Below, piece after piece: positions 25,203 to 34,164 of a DNA stretch of 64,000 nucleotides (position 1 is its first letter; each line of letters starts with the position of its first letter). The DNA is taken from the NCBI GenBank assembly GCA_965279705.1, contig OZ257257.1:1674001-1738000 (forward strand), given 5' to 3'. The notes below the pieces were generated by a model. The model saw only the letters and a list, made by a program, of their open reading frames with translations, had not been told where the DNA came from and made no database searches. Source of the DNA: Stagnimonas sp965279705 (GTDB lineage: Bacteria; Pseudomonadota; Gammaproteobacteria; Nevskiales; Nevskiaceae). The translations under genes were made by a program, and so were the position numbers.

Positions 25203-27515
25203 TCAGCCCGCGCCGCCTGCCGAAGCCAGAGCCTGTGCCTCCAGCACCGTCAGTGCCGCCACATTGACAATGCGGCGCACCGTCGAAGTCGGCGTGAGGA
25301 TGTTCACCGGTGCCGCACAACCCAGCAGCAGCGGGCCGATGGCGATGTTCTGGCCGGCGGCGGTCTTGAGCAGGTTGTAGGCAATGTTGGCGGCATCGAG
25401 ATTGGGCAGCACCAGCAGGTTGGCGGAGCCGGTCATGGTCGATTCCGGCAGCGCGGCCCGGCGCAGTTGCTCGTCAAGCGCGGCATCGCCGTGCATTTCG
25501 CCCTCGACCTCTAGCGTCGGCGCTTGCGCGCGCAGCAGGTTGTAGGTCGCGCGCATCTTGCGCGCCGAAGGGTCGTCGTGGCTGCCGAAGTTGGAGTGCG
25601 AGAGCAGCGCCACCTTGGGCTCGATGCCGAAGCGGCGGATCGTCTCGGCTGCCAGCAGCGTGATCTCGGCGAGCTGCTCGGCGGTCGGGTCGAGATTGAC
25701 GTGGGTATCGACCAGAAACAGCTGGCGGTCTTGCAGGATCACCGCGTTCATCGCTGCATACACCGAGACGCCGGGCTTGCGGCCGATCACCTGGTCGATG
25801 AAGCCGAGATGCCGTGCGTTGTTGCTGATGGTGCCGCAGATCAGCCCCTCGCCTTCGCCCTTGCGCAGCAGCATGGTGCCGATCAGCGTGGTGCGACGGC
25901 GCATCTCCAGCCGCGCGAACTGCGCGGTGACGCCGTCGCGGCCGCGCAGGGCGCGGTATTCCTCCCAGTACTCGCGGTAACGCGGGTCGCTCTCGGGGTT
26001 GACGATGTCGTAGTGCTCGCCCGCTTTCAGGCGCAAGCCCTGCCGCGCGAGGCGACTTTCGATGACCTCCGGCCGGCCGATCAGCAGCGGCCGGGTGATC
26101 TTTTCATCGACCAGAATCTGTGCGGCGCGCAGCACACGCTCGTCTTCGCCCTCGGCAAAAATCAGTCGGCAGCGCTCGGCCACTTCGATGCGCCGGGCAG
26201 CAGCGAACACCGGCTTCATCAGCGTGCCGCTGTGATAGACGAACTGCTGCAAACGCAGGCGGTAGGCCTCGTAGTCGGTGATTGGCCGCAGCGCCACGCC
26301 GTCGTCTGCCGCCGCCTTGGCGACGGCGGGTGCGATGCGCACGATCAGGCGCGGGTCGAAGGGTTTGGGGATCAGATATTCCGGCCCGAAGCGCAGATCC
26401 TTGGTGCCGTAGGCATTGGCGACAACGTCGTCGTTTTCTTCCTGCGCCAGCTGCGCGATGGCGCGCACGGCGGCCAGCTCCATGCCGCGGGTGATGGTGG
26501 TCGCACCGGCATCGAGCGCGCCACGGAACAGGAACGGGAAGCAGAGAACGTTGTTGACCTGATTGGGATAGTCGGTGCGGCCGGTGGCGATGATCGCGTC
26601 CGGCCTCACTGCGCGCACCAGCTCCGGCAGGATTTCCGGCGTCGGGTTGGCGAGCGCGAACACCAGCGGCTTCGGCGCCATGCGCGCGACCATCTCCTGC
26701 TTCAGGACACCGCCAGCGGAGAGGCCGAGGAATACATCGGCGCCTTCAATCACTTCCGCCAGCGTGCGGGCACTGGTGGCCTGCGCGTATTGCGCCTTGT
26801 CCGGGTCCATAAGCTCGACGCGACCCTCGTAGACCACGCCGGCGAGATCAGTCAGCCACACGTTCTTGATCGGCAGGCCGAGGCCCACCAGCAGTTCGAC
26901 GCAGGCAAGCGCCGCAGCGCCCGCGCCGCTCACCACCAGCTTCACGTTATCGATCGACTTGCCGGTGACGACGAGGCCGTTGAGCAGTGCCGCGCCGACA
27001 ATGATGGCCGTGCCGTGCTGGTCGTCGTGGAAGACGGGAATCTTCATGCGCGCCCGCAGCGCACGCTCTACGGCGAAGCACTCGGGAGCCTTGATGTCTT
27101 CGAGATTGATGCCGCCGAAAGTGGGTTCGAGTGCCGCGATGATGTTGACCAGCTTCTCCGGGTCTTTCTCGTCGATCTCGATATCGAACACGTCGATGCC
27201 CGCAAACTTCTTGAACAGCACCGCCTTGCCTTCCATCACCGGTTTGGCCGCCAGCGGGCCGATGGCGCCCAGGCCCAGCACGGCGGTGCCGTTGGTGATG
27301 ACGGCGACCAGATTGCCGCGCGCGGTGTAGCGGAAGGCGTTAACCGGATCGGCGACGATCTCCTCGCAGGCCGCCGCCACGCCGGGCGAGTAGGCCAGTG
27401 CCAGATCGCGCTGGTTGGACATCGGCTTGGTGGCAGTGACCGCGAGTTTCCCCGGTGTGGGGAACTCGTGGTAGTCGAGGGCGGCTTGGCGAAAGGCGTC
27501 GGTGGCGAGAGTCAT
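25203..27515 (-). CDS. maeB: NADP-dependent malic enzyme, MaeB type with phosphotransacetylase-like domain
   Basis: A 770-residue enzyme that decarboxylates malate to pyruvate with NADP+. Residues 1-430 hold the malic domains (ALAYSPGVAAACEEI, FHDDQHGTAIIVGAALLNGL, VVSGAGAAALACVELL). The C-terminal half resembles phosphotransacetylase (RCRLIFAEGEDERVLRAAQI, NLLVLPNLDAANIAYNLLK) and acts as a regulatory domain in known MaeB proteins. I used ATG 27515; the nine extra residues of the longer frame are not family-like. It is upstream of nothing on its strand, but dctA lies next to it, pointing to C4-dicarboxylate use. Confidence 0.95.
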   Translation of the reverse strand: MTLATDAFRQAALDYHEFPTPGKLAVTATKPMSNQRDLALAYSPGVAAACEEIVADPVNAFRYTARGNLVAVITNGTAVLGLGAIGPLAAKPVMEGKAVLFKKFAGIDVFDIEIDEKDPEKLVNIIAALEPTFGGINLEDIKAPECFAVERALRARMKIPVFHDDQHGTAIIVGAALLNGLVVTGKSIDNVKLVVSGAGAAALACVELLVGLGLPIKNVWLTDLAGVVYEGRVELMDPDKAQYAQATSARTLAEVIEGADVFLGLSAGGVLKQEMVARMAPKPLVFALANPTPEILPELVRAVRPDAIIATGRTDYPNQVNNVLCFPFLFRGALDAGATTITRGMELAAVRAIAQLAQEENDDVVANAYGTKDLRFGPEYLIPKPFDPRLIVRIAPAVAKAAADDGVALRPITDYEAYRLRLQQFVYHSGTLMKPVFAAARRIEVAERCRLIFAEGEDERVLRAAQILVDEKITRPLLIGRPEVIESRLARQGLRLKAGEHYDIVNPESDPRYREYWEEYRALRGRDGVTAQFARLEMRRRTTLIGTMLLRKGEGEGLICGTISNNARHLGFIDQVIGRKPGVSVYAAMNAVILQDRQLFLVDTHVNLDPTAEQLAEITLLAAETIRRFGIEPKVALLSHSNFGSHDDPSARKMRATYNLLRAQAPTLEVEGEMHGDAALDEQLRRAALPESTMTGSANLLVLPNLDAANIAYNLLKTAAGQNIAIGPLLLGCAAPVNILTPTSTVRRIVNVAALTVLEAQALASAGGAG

Positions 27516-27594
27516 GGTGTGCTCGGCGGAGCGTCGCGGCATCGGCGACGCTTAAGGTGAAGGAAGGAACGTAGTGTGCGGCCGTTAGCGAAGA

Positions 27595-28908
27595 TCAGGC
27601 TGAGGGCAGCACCGCCGGCTGATCGTCTGACCAGGCGACTTCGTTGCCGGCCAGCACATTGTCCATGCGTTCGGTGTCCAGCTCGTTCTCCCAGCGGGCG
27701 ACGACGATGGCTGCGACGCCATTGCCGACCATGTTGGTCAGCGCACGGGCCTCGCTCATGAAGCGGTCGATGCCGAGAATCAGCGCCAGTCCGGCGACCG
27801 GCACCGAAGGCACTACCGCGAGCGTGGCAGCCAGCGTGATGAAGCCCGCGCCGGTCACGCCCGATGCGCCCTTGGAGGTGAGCATGGCGACGGCCAGCAA
27901 GGTGATTTCCTGCGTCAGCGTGAGGTCGATGTTGAGCGCCTGCGCGATGAAGATCACCGCCATGGTCAGATAGATGTTGGTGCCGTCGAGGTTGAATGAG
28001 TACCCGCTCGGCACCACCAGCCCGACCACGCCTTTCGAGCAGCCGAGGCGTTCGAGCTTCTGCATCAGTGGCACCAGTGCAGATTCCGACGACGAGGTGC
28101 CCAGCACCAGCAGCAGTTCCTCCTTGATGTAGCGGATGAAACGCAAAATCGAAAAGCCCGTGAGCTTGGCGACGGTGCCGAGCACAATCAGCACGAACAG
28201 CGCGCAGGTGAGATAGAAACTGCCCATCAGCTTCATGAGCGGCCCAAGGCTATCCACGCCGTATTTGCCGATGGTGAACGCCATTGCGCCGCCCGCACCG
28301 ATGGGGGCCAACTTCATCACCATGCCGATCATGCGGAAGAACACTTGCGAGATGTTGTTGAGGAAGCTGTAGATCGGCTTGCCGGCCTCGCCAGTGGCCA
28401 TGAGGGCGAAACCGAACAGCAGCGCCAGCAGCAGCACCTGCAACAGGTTGCCGCCAGCGGTGAAGGCATCGGTAAAGGTCTTGGGGATGATGTTGAGCAG
28501 GAACTGCACCGTGGTCTGGTCCTTGGCCTGGCCTGCGTAGCTGGCGACCGCGCTCGCGTCGAGCGTCGCCGGGTCGGCATTGAAGCCCGCGCCCGGTTGC
28601 AGCAGATTAACGACGACCAGGCCAATGACCAGCGCGATGGTCGACATCACCTCGAAATAGAGGATGGCCTTGAAGCCGACGCGGCCGACTTTCTTCACAT
28701 CGCTGACGCCCGCAATGCCGAGCACCACGGTGAGGAAGATGATCGGCGCGATCAGCATTTTCACCAGCGAGATGAAGCCATCACCCAGCGGCTTGAGCGC
28801 GACGCCTGCGGCCGGGGCGTAGTGACCGAGCACGGCACCGGCAACGATGGCCGCCAGCACCCAGAGGTAGAAGCGGGACGACGATGAAGCGGACGGTGTG
28901 GTCTGCAT
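27595..28908 (-). CDS. dctA: C4-dicarboxylate:cation symporter DctA
   Basis: A 437-residue inner membrane transporter of the DAACS family that takes up succinate, fumarate and malate. Family blocks include APIIFLTVVLGIAGVSD, FALMATGEAGKPIYSF, the serine-rich re-entrant loop LGTSSSESALVPLMQKLE, the PSGYSFNLDGTNIYL motif and SKGASGVTGAGFITLAATL. ATG 28908 has a GGAG ribosome-binding site. It sits between malic enzyme and a divergent DcaP-like porin, followed by a DctB-like sensor kinase. Confidence 0.96.
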   Translation of the reverse strand: MQTTPSASSSSRFYLWVLAAIVAGAVLGHYAPAAGVALKPLGDGFISLVKMLIAPIIFLTVVLGIAGVSDVKKVGRVGFKAILYFEVMSTIALVIGLVVVNLLQPGAGFNADPATLDASAVASYAGQAKDQTTVQFLLNIIPKTFTDAFTAGGNLLQVLLLALLFGFALMATGEAGKPIYSFLNNISQVFFRMIGMVMKLAPIGAGGAMAFTIGKYGVDSLGPLMKLMGSFYLTCALFVLIVLGTVAKLTGFSILRFIRYIKEELLLVLGTSSSESALVPLMQKLERLGCSKGVVGLVVPSGYSFNLDGTNIYLTMAVIFIAQALNIDLTLTQEITLLAVAMLTSKGASGVTGAGFITLAATLAVVPSVPVAGLALILGIDRFMSEARALTNMVGNGVAAIVVARWENELDTERMDNVLAGNEVAWSDDQPAVLPSA

Positions 28909-29018
28909 GGGGCGATCTCCTCGCACGGGTTTGTAGTGGTAGCGATCATGGTCGGCGTGTTGTCGCAGGCCAATAGCTCCTTGGGATTAGCCGCCGGCTG
29001 CATAGCCTTAAAGAGTTA

Positions 29019-29048
29019 TTGATGAGCCCGAATGGCGAGGCCTATAAC
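29019..29048 (+). promoter_or_regulatory. Candidate promoter of the DcaP-like porin
   Basis: TTGATG (29019-29024) and TATAAC (29043-29048) are separated by 18 bp, about 75 bp upstream of the porin ATG, in the 214-bp gap between divergent dctA and porin genes. Confidence 0.35.
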
Positions 29049-29122
29049 GTCGCGGCTGGGGAACACGTTGCCGTTGGCACGGTCGTCCGCAGCACACAAA
29101 CAATAACGACGAGGACGAACCC

Positions 29123-30361
29123 ATGAGATCGAACCAAGGCCGTAATGCGGCGCGTGACTGCACATGCAGGCTGGCTACCGCACTGCTGCTGTGCGCCCCT
29201 TTGACGGCATGGACGCAAGCTGCTGTCACACCGGCACCGAAGGTCGAGATACCGCCAGTCAAATTCACCTTCGGCGGCTGGATCAAGCTTGATGCTGTCG
29301 CCAGCCGCTACAGCGATGGTGATGTCAACGTGCTGACCGGCGCACGTGACTATTACTCGCCGGGCGCGATCCCCATCGCCGCCACCACGGCGCTGAAGGA
29401 CGCGCACACCTATTTGCAAGCGCACGCCAAGGACACGCGCGTGTGGGCCAAAGGCGAGAGCCTGATCGCTGGCCATGCAGTGACGGGCTATCTCGAACTC
29501 GATTTCCGAACCAATCCCGGCGGCTACAACACCCGCACCACCAATGCCTACAACCCGGGCCTGCGCCGCGCTTATTTCACCTACGACCGCTGGCTGCTGG
29601 GGCAGGATTTCACCACCTTCCGCAACAGCGAGGCCTCGCCGGAAAGCGTGGACGCGTTGGGCCCCACCGATGGCCTGATTCTCAACCGCTATCCGCAGGT
29701 GCGTTATTCAACCGACCGCTGGCAGATCGCGCTCGAAGAACCCGAGACCGCTCTCATCGCCAACCGCGGTGCCACCGAGCACAGTGCAACGGGCGACAGC
29801 ATCGTTCCTGATCTGGTCGTGAAATACCTCTACAAACCGAGTTTCGGCAGCTTCACCGTCGCGGGCCTGCTGCGCCAACTCAAGGCCGATAACCATGTGC
29901 TGCCGCCGGTCAATGCCAAGGGCACCGACACCGGCTATGCCCTGAGCGTGGCGGGCAAGGTGCCGCTGATGGGCAAGGATGATCTGCGCTTCACCGCCAG
30001 TGGTGGCGTCGGCGTCGGTCGCTATCTGGGCAGCAATACGGTGGACGATGCGAGCGTGAATCTGGTGGGCGAAATCGACGCCATTCCGGTCGCCAACGGC
30101 TATATCGCCTATCGCCATCCCTGGAACGACAAGCTGCGGTCGAGCTTCACCGTCTCCGGCCTCATTGCCGAAAACGATGGCGCGCAGACCGGCGGCAACG
30201 CCACCCAGTCGGTGCTCACCTATCGTGCCAACCTCATCTATTCGCCGATACCGCCGATTCACTTTGGTGTGGAGGCGCTGTTCGGCGAGCGCAAGAACGA
30301 AGGCGGTGACACCGGCAGCCTGAGCCGCCTGCAATTCGCGGCGAAATACGTGTTCGGCTAA
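29123..30361 (+). CDS. DcaP-like outer membrane porin
   Basis: A 412-residue exported protein. The signal sequence (TALLLCAPLTAWTQA) is followed by FTFGGWIKLDAVASRYSDGD and NPGLRRAYFTYDRWLLGQDF, then NRYPQVRYSTDRWQIALEEPE and alternating beta-strand patterns to a terminal aromatic (FAAKYVFG). This fits the DcaP family, trimeric porins that pass negatively charged molecules such as dicarboxylates. Divergence from dctA and proximity to a DctB-like sensor support a role as outer membrane entry for C4-dicarboxylates. Confidence 0.82.
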   Translation: MRSNQGRNAARDCTCRLATALLLCAPLTAWTQAAVTPAPKVEIPPVKFTFGGWIKLDAVASRYSDGDVNVLTGARDYYSPGAIPIAATTALKDAHTYLQAHAKDTRVWAKGESLIAGHAVTGYLELDFRTNPGGYNTRTTNAYNPGLRRAYFTYDRWLLGQDFTTFRNSEASPESVDALGPTDGLILNRYPQVRYSTDRWQIALEEPETALIANRGATEHSATGDSIVPDLVVKYLYKPSFGSFTVAGLLRQLKADNHVLPPVNAKGTDTGYALSVAGKVPLMGKDDLRFTASGGVGVGRYLGSNTVDDASVNLVGEIDAIPVANGYIAYRHPWNDKLRSSFTVSGLIAENDGAQTGGNATQSVLTYRANLIYSPIPPIHFGVEALFGERKNEGGDTGSLSRLQFAAKYVFG

Positions 30362-30368
30362 GTCGCCC

Positions 30369-30767
30369 ATGAATGCGCTCAACTTCTCCACCGCCGGCCT
30401 GCTGTTCCCCGCCATCTCGCTGCTGATGCTGGCCTACACCAACCGCTTTCTGGGCCTGACCAGTGCGGCGCGCGGCCTCATCTCGCTGCATCGCCAGCAG
30501 CCGGATGCGCGGCTGCTGCGGCAGGTGGAGAGCCTGCGCGAGCGGCTGTTGCTGGTGCGCAACACGCAGGCGCTGGGCGTACTGAGTCTGCTGGCCTGCA
30601 CGCTGTGCCTGTTCGCGCTGTTCTTCGAGAACGATCTGGGTGCGCGTGCGGCATTCGCCGCCGCACTGCTGTTCATGCTCGGCTCGCTGGGGTTTTCGCT
30701 GCGCGAGATCTATCTCTCGGTGCGCGCCATCAATATCGAGTTCGATAGTCTGGTGAAGCCACACTGA
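30369..30767 (+). CDS. DUF2721 family membrane protein
   Basis: A 132-residue protein with three hydrophobic segments: residues 8-24 (GLLFPAISLLMLAYTNRF), 68-86 (LGVLSLLACTLCLFALFF) and 92-112, and a basic cytoplasmic loop between the first two. The FPAISLLMLAYTNRF start and FSLREIYLSVRAINIE end fit DUF2721, whose function is unknown. It begins eight bases after the porin stop, so it is likely co-transcribed. Confidence 0.8.
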   Translation: MNALNFSTAGLLFPAISLLMLAYTNRFLGLTSAARGLISLHRQQPDARLLRQVESLRERLLLVRNTQALGVLSLLACTLCLFALFFENDLGARAAFAAALLFMLGSLGFSLREIYLSVRAINIEFDSLVKPH

Positions 30768-30820
30768 GTCAGACGCGCCAGAATGGTCGCTATCTTCCGC
30801 CCATACGCACTGATGACTCG

Positions 30821-33460
30821 ATGCCTCTGAGCCTGCAAACGATCGCCGGTGCACGCTGGCGCGCAGCCCTGATCACGGGGCTGACGCTGCTGGGCATGGC
30901 GCTGGTGGTGTGGGCGGCATCGCACTACGCGCGGCAGCAGGCGCTGACGCGTGAGGGCACACGCGCTGCCGAGCAACTGGGGCTGTATGCCGATGCGCTG
31001 CGCACCCGCATCGACCGCTATCGTCTGGCCCCGACACTCCTGGCGCAGGACTCTGGCCTGCAACTGGCGCTGCGCAGCCCGGTGGGTTCGCCCGAGCGGA
31101 CAGAAGCCAGCCGCAAGCTCACGCGCACCAACGCCACGCTGGGCAGCTCCACCCTGACCTTGATCGACGACGCTGGCGTCGGCGTGGCGGCCAGTAACGA
31201 ACACACGCCCAACAGCAATGTTGGATACGACTTCGCGTTTCGTCCGTATTTTCAGCAGGCGCGATCGCAGGGCGCGGGCCGCTTCTACGGTATCGGCATC
31301 ACCACCGGTGTCGCGGGCTACTACCTGACGCAGGCGATGCGCGATGCACAGGGTCAGTTCATCGGCGCGGTGGCGGTGAAGCTGGAACTGCAACCCATCG
31401 AGCAGGCCTGGGGCCGCACTGAGGAAGTGGTGATGGTCAGCGATGCGCACGGCGTGGTTTTTCTCACCAACCGCGATGCCTTTCGCTACCGCACGCTGCA
31501 CACCTTGAGCGAGACCGAGCACGCCGAGTTGGCTGGCAGCCGCCAGTACGGTAGCGAGCCCCTGCAAGCCCTGCGTCTGCGTGGTGCGGCACCGGGGCTG
31601 GTGCAACTGCAATCGCCAGCAATGAAGGGCGATCTGCTCTGGCAATCACTGCCTCTGCAGGACGAGGGCTGGACGCTGCATCTACTCAGTTCCACCCAGC
31701 CTATTGCCGCAGCTGCGCGCAGTGCCGGCTTGGCGGCAGCGGGCTTGTGGCTGGCGCTGGTGTTCCTCGCACTTTTTCTGGAGCAGCGCTGGCGGCTCTC
31801 GGTGCTGCGTCGCCGCAGCCAGCACGAGCTGGCCACACTGGTGAGCCAGCACACCGAGGCGCTGCGCACCGCGCAGGATGGCGTGGTCGAAGCCGCGCGC
31901 CGTGCGGCCTTGGGCGGCGGCGAGAATCTGGAGCATCTGCCGCAGGGTTTGAGCGTGGTCGATGCCGATCTCAGGCTGGTGGCCTGGAACCGGCGCTACA
32001 TCGAAATCTTCCGCTTCCCCGCCGAGCTGATGCAGGTCGGTCGGCCGATTGAAGACCTGCTGCGCTACAACGGTAAACGCGGCCTGCTGGGCGCGGGCGA
32101 CCCGGAGCTGGCGATTCAGCGGCGGCTCGAACATCTGCGCTCTGGTCGCCCCCATATGCACGAGCGCGAGCGGCCGGACGGCACGGTGCTGGAGATTCGC
32201 GGCAACCCTCTGCCGGGCGGCGGCTTCGTCACCAGCTACGCCGACATCACCGCCTACAAGCAGACGGCGCGCGAGTTGCGCAGCCTCGCTGAATCGCTCG
32301 AACGGCGCGTGGCGCAGCGCACTGAAGACTTGCACGCGGCGACCGCCGAAGCCGAGCGCGCCAATCGCTCCAAAAGCCGCTTTGTCGCTGCGGCCGTGCA
32401 CGACCTGCTGCAACCGCTCAACGCCGCGCGCATGTTCCTGTCGGCGCTGCGCGAGCGGCCGCTCGACCCCGCATTGCACGCACTCGCCAGTCATGCCGAT
32501 GGCGCGATGGCGGCGCAGGATGCGATTCTCGGCAGCCTGCTCGACATCGCGCGCCTGGAATCTGGCGCGCTGCAAACCAGCGAGCGCAGCTTTCACTTGC
32601 AGCCCTTGTTCGAGGTACTGCAACGCGAGTTCGGCATGCTCGCCGCCGCCAAGGGTCTGCGACTGCGCTGCGTAGTGCCCGATGTGGTGGTGCACAGCGA
32701 CGAAGCCCTGCTGCGGCGGCTGCTGCAAAACCTGCTCTCCAATGCCGTGCGCTACACCGCGCAGGGCCGCGTGCTGTTTGGCGCGCGTCGTCTCACAGGC
32801 GCGTTGCGCATCGAGGTATGGGACAGCGGCCCCGGCATCCCCGACGACAAGCGCGAAGAAATCTTCGAGGAGTTTCGCCGTCTCGACAGCCGCCAAGGAG
32901 ACCATGAGCAGGGCGCGGGCTTGGGCCTCGCTATCGTTGATCGCATCGCACGTCGCCTCGGGCACACGGTGTCGCTGCGCTCCTGGGTAGGGCAGGGCAG
33001 CGTGTTCGCAGTGACCGTGCCGCTCGGCGAAATGGTGGAGTCGGTGCTACCCGAAGTGGCCGCTTCGACAGACGAAGAATCACTGCCACTCGCAGGCCGC
33101 GAAGTCTGGTGCGTCGACGACGACTCGCGCCAGCGTGAAGGCCTGAGTGCGTTGGTGCAGTCCTGGGGTGGCCATGCGCGGCCGCTCACCGGGCTTGCCG
33201 ATCTGCCGGCGATATCCGCACAGCCTCGCCCCGATCTGCTGCTGCTCGACTATCACCTGGGCGATCACACTGGCCCTGATTTTCATGCCGCACTGGCCGC
33301 GCAAAGCGCGCCGCCGCCGACCATCCTCATCACCGCCGAGCGCGATCCGGCGGTGCAGGCGTTGGCGGCGCAGCGCGGCTGGGGTTATCTACCCAAGCCG
33401 GTGAAAGCCGCTGCATTGCGGGCCTTGATGAGCCATCTGCTCAAGCCAGAAAACAGCTAA
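30821..33460 (+). CDS. DctB-like hybrid sensor histidine kinase
   Basis: An 879-residue membrane kinase. Membrane helices near residues 12-33 and 292-313 enclose a periplasmic PDC/dCache domain. Its FAFRPYFQQARSQGAGRFYG and ITTGVAGYYLTQAM resemble the C4-dicarboxylate sensor DctB. Cytoplasmic parts are a PAS domain (about 365-480, LPQGLSVVDADLRLVAWNRR), coiled coil, HisKA with phospho-accepting His527 (AAVHDLLQPLNAARM), HATPase (NLLSNAVRYTAQGR, WDSGPGIPDDK, GLGLAIVDRIA) and a C-terminal receiver with phospho-acceptor Asp810 (LLLLDYHLGD). It converges tail to tail, overlapping by about 3 bases, with the LuxR-type response regulator that is its likely partner. Confidence 0.88.
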   Translation: MPLSLQTIAGARWRAALITGLTLLGMALVVWAASHYARQQALTREGTRAAEQLGLYADALRTRIDRYRLAPTLLAQDSGLQLALRSPVGSPERTEASRKLTRTNATLGSSTLTLIDDAGVGVAASNEHTPNSNVGYDFAFRPYFQQARSQGAGRFYGIGITTGVAGYYLTQAMRDAQGQFIGAVAVKLELQPIEQAWGRTEEVVMVSDAHGVVFLTNRDAFRYRTLHTLSETEHAELAGSRQYGSEPLQALRLRGAAPGLVQLQSPAMKGDLLWQSLPLQDEGWTLHLLSSTQPIAAAARSAGLAAAGLWLALVFLALFLEQRWRLSVLRRRSQHELATLVSQHTEALRTAQDGVVEAARRAALGGGENLEHLPQGLSVVDADLRLVAWNRRYIEIFRFPAELMQVGRPIEDLLRYNGKRGLLGAGDPELAIQRRLEHLRSGRPHMHERERPDGTVLEIRGNPLPGGGFVTSYADITAYKQTARELRSLAESLERRVAQRTEDLHAATAEAERANRSKSRFVAAAVHDLLQPLNAARMFLSALRERPLDPALHALASHADGAMAAQDAILGSLLDIARLESGALQTSERSFHLQPLFEVLQREFGMLAAAKGLRLRCVVPDVVVHSDEALLRRLLQNLLSNAVRYTAQGRVLFGARRLTGALRIEVWDSGPGIPDDKREEIFEEFRRLDSRQGDHEQGAGLGLAIVDRIARRLGHTVSLRSWVGQGSVFAVTVPLGEMVESVLPEVAASTDEESLPLAGREVWCVDDDSRQREGLSALVQSWGGHARPLTGLADLPAISAQPRPDLLLLDYHLGDHTGPDFHAALAAQSAPPPTILITAERDPAVQALAAQRGWGYLPKPVKAAALRALMSHLLKPENS

Positions 33461-34101
33461 GGCGTTTCGATACCGGTGCTGGCATCGAGACTCTTCACCA
33501 GCACCGCCGCCTGCGTGCGGCTGTAGCAGCCGAGCTTTTCGAGAATGGCGCTGACGTGTACCTTGACGGTGTTTTCAGCGAGGCCAAAATCCTGTGCGAT
33601 CTGCTTGTTGAGGCGGCCATCGGCGATGGCGAGCAGCACGCGGAATTGCTGCGGCGTGAGCTGTGCGAGCTTGGCCGCCAGCTCGGCATCTGCCGGGTTG
33701 CGATCGGCCTTGGCGGCAGGAAACCAATGGCCGCCCGCCAGCACGGTCGAGATCGCACTTTGCAGCGTGCCCACCGGCACCGACTTGGGGATGAAACCCG
33801 CCGCGCCAAACTGCTGCGCGCGCCGCACGGTCTGCGGATGGTCGTCCGATGAAATCACCAGCACCGGCAGAGCAGGGCACTCGCCGCGCAGGTAGATGAG
33901 CGATGAGAATCCCTGCGCGCCCGGCATGTGCAGGTCGAGCAGTACCAGGTCCAGCTCCGGCTCGGCCGCGATGGCGGCCTCCAGACTGCTGAGGCTGGAA
34001 GCCTCACTGATGATCACCGCCGGCAAGATCTCGCGCAGCGCCTGCGCGATCGCCGCGCGGTAGATGGGATGGTCGTCGGCGATCAGCAGTTTCGTGCTCA
34101 T
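33457..34101 (-). CDS. LuxR/NarL-type response regulator
   Basis: A 214-residue two-domain regulator. The receiver domain has DDHPIYR, phospho-acceptor Asp56 (LVLLDLHMPGAQG), a conserved Ser/Asp switch (VISSDDHPQT) and Lys (FIPKSV). The C-terminal HTH (about 150-205) reads LTPQQFRVLLAIADGRLNKQ then ENTVKVHVSAILEKL. I used ATG 34101. It converges on the hybrid kinase gene and has a perfect 11-bp inverted repeat just upstream. Probable partner of that kinase in dicarboxylate or carbon-source control. Confidence 0.9.
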   Translation of the reverse strand: MSTKLLIADDHPIYRAAIAQALREILPAVIISEASSLSSLEAAIAAEPELDLVLLDLHMPGAQGFSSLIYLRGECPALPVLVISSDDHPQTVRRAQQFGAAGFIPKSVPVGTLQSAISTVLAGGHWFPAAKADRNPADAELAAKLAQLTPQQFRVLLAIADGRLNKQIAQDFGLAENTVKVHVSAILEKLGCYSRTQAAVLVKSLDASTGIETP

Positions 34102-34121
34102 GGCCACCAAGCCTACAGGCC

Positions 34122-34154
34122 CCTGCACGTATACGCATGGCGCATACGTGCAGG
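34122..34154. promoter_or_regulatory. Perfect 11-bp inverted repeat between adhesin stop and response regulator start
   Basis: CCTGCACGTAT (34122-34132) and ATACGTGCAGG (34144-34154) flank an 11-base loop. No T-run follows on either strand, so it is a weak intrinsic terminator; an operator for the response regulator (start 34101) is an alternative. Confidence 0.45.
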
Positions 34155-34164
34155 CTGTGGTGGC

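Noticed and set aside
25524..27560. 678-codon plus-strand frame
   Set aside because: Antisense shadow of the malic enzyme gene; composition (rich in His, Arg, Gln, Val) is typical of reverse reading of GC-rich genes.
29075..29091. Sigma-54-like sequence (TGGCACG then GC) upstream of the porin
   Set aside because: The GG and GC elements are one base too far apart (spacing is strict for sigma-54) and the -12 TTGC is poor; the nearby regulator is LuxR-type, not a sigma-54 activator.
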